NCBI GenBank assembly: GCA_937858455.1
Contig: CALLYN010000956.1
Coordinates: 1-5,573, forward strand
DNA length: 5,573 nt
From: an uncultured Kouleothrix sp.
GTDB taxonomy: Bacteria; Chloroflexota; Chloroflexia; Chloroflexales; Roseiflexaceae
Reading direction: 5' to 3'
Of this stretch, positions 5,193 to 5,573 are shown piece after piece (positions within the stretch are counted from its first letter, which is position 1; the number at the start of each line of letters is the position of its first letter). The notes beneath the pieces were generated by a model that made no database searches, was not told where the DNA came from, and saw nothing but the letters and a program-made list of their open reading frames with translations. A program made the translations under genes and the position numbers.

Positions 5193-5238
5193 GCTGTTTT
5201 TTGGCGTGTGTGCTTGGCGCACAAACGCCGAAAACAGC
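5193..5238. repeat. 18-bp imperfect inverted repeat
   Basis: Three paired blocks: GCTGTTTT 5193-5200 with 5231-5238, GGCGT 5203-5207 with 5225-5229, and TGTGC 5209-5213 with 5219-5223. They are separated by a TT/G internal loop and a G/A mismatch and closed by a 5-base loop. It is the longest structure in the gene-free region. Neither strand has a terminator T tract beyond it. Confidence 0.5.
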
Positions 5239-5250
5239 AGCGGAGAAGCA

Positions 5251-5278
5251 CGCCTGGCGCGAAAGCTCCCGCCAGGCG
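5251..5278. repeat. 9-bp perfect inverted repeat with GAAA in the loop
   Basis: CGCCTGGCG (5251-5259) pairs with CGCCAGGCG (5270-5278). The loop contains C-GAAA-G on the plus strand, a GNRA-tetraloop-like cap. It lies 12 bases after the 18-bp repeat. Confidence 0.45.
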
Positions 5279-5437
5279 GATGAAGCTATGCAGTTTGAGC
5301 GTGCGTCCGGCGATACCCGCGCGGCCTGCCGATTGAGCGCGGGGCAGCGCCGGCCAATCAGGGCGTTGGAGCGCGGGCGAGCGGTAGGCTGCCGAGCCAC
5401 AAGGCCGTAATTGAGAGGCGCTGCTCTGCGATGTCCC

Positions 5438-5459
5438 GGCACACCGTGTTGGTGTCGCC
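5438..5459. repeat. 8-bp hairpin with one bulge
   Basis: GGC-ACACC (5438-5445) pairs with GGTGT (5451-5455), a bulged C at 5456 and GCC (5457-5459), around a 5-base loop. It lies just downstream, on the minus strand, of the weak TATACT box at 5466-5471. Confidence 0.3.
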
Positions 5460-5573
5460 AATTGAAGTATAGCTTTTTGGCCGGCCTGTGGCCGCGCATC
5501 GGGTCGCAATTCGCGGCTGATCGGCCTACTGCCGGGGTAGTACTGTCGGCCTACGCACACGACCCCCAGCTGC

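Larger units (their letters stand above)
5046..5573. other. Gene-free region upstream of the protease unit, rich in hairpins
   Basis: Open frames exist on both strands, but all have Arg/Ala/Cys-rich, low-complexity translations, no ribosome binding site and no recognisable domain, so I call none. Inverted repeats follow one another: 5052-5067 (TTTGCT/AGCAAA), 5152-5165 (ATGCC/GGCAT), 5178-5192 (TGGCG/CGCCA), 5193-5238, 5251-5278 and 5438-5459. A minus-strand TATACT (5471-5466) with a weak GCCACA 17 bases upstream (5494-5489) could start a roughly 430-nt leader running through all of them to the gene at 5030. A 9-base direct repeat TCGGCCTAC occurs at 5521 and 5546. Confidence 0.5.

Noticed and set aside
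4804..5560. Long minus-strand frames (4804-5499 and 5027-5560) and the plus frames 5030-5410 and 5112-5336
   Set aside because: Composition typical of random GC-rich DNA, no ribosome binding sites, no recognisable domain, and they run through several hairpins.
5046..5573. tRNA, CRISPR array or insertion-sequence end
   Set aside because: No cloverleaf with a T-loop GTTCGA-type motif, no regularly repeated spacer structure, and no transposase or terminal repeats with target duplication were found.

Overview
The window looks like chromosomal DNA from a high-GC member of the Chloroflexota (Roseiflexus/Kouleothrix-like). This is inferred from the strong G+C bias at third codon positions, the mix of small unlinked genes separated by GC-rich hairpins, and a short coiled-coil protein whose sequence pattern I associate with that phylum. 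No rRNA, tRNA, transposase, CRISPR array or phage gene was seen.

Layout. (1) 1-504: 3' part of a membrane-anchored haem-binding (CxxCH) protein, followed by a 15-bp perfect hairpin. (2) 656-2143: a TetR-type repressor (minus) divergent from an F420-dependent NADP reductase-like oxidoreductase (plus). The 264-bp gap holds two back-to-back sigma-A-like promoters, a palindrome overlapping the repressor's -35 box, and two hairpins in the presumed reductase leader. (3) 2198-2563: a four-helix DUF1304 membrane protein (minus), convergent with the reductase and divergent from (4) 2777-3256, a GNAT acetyltransferase (plus). (5) 3307-3347: a strong bidirectional terminator. (6) 5030-3355, minus strand: a two-gene unit consisting of a short charged coiled-coil protein and then a V8/glutamyl-endopeptidase-like serine protease. 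(7) 5046-5573: no convincing gene, but a run of hairpins lies upstream of that unit.

How the genes work together. The TetR/reductase pair is a classic locally autoregulated redox-gene arrangement. The haem protein, the DUF1304 protein and the acetyltransferase are probably independent single-gene units. The most interesting part is the protease unit. The protease keeps the whole catalytic triad and the His linked to acidic-residue specificity, but has no visible signal peptide and carries about 180 residues ahead of the catalytic domain. Its upstream partner looks like a small protein-protein interaction module of the kind that accompanies effector proteases in Chloroflexota conflict/signalling systems. 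That functional link is inference, not something the sequence proves.
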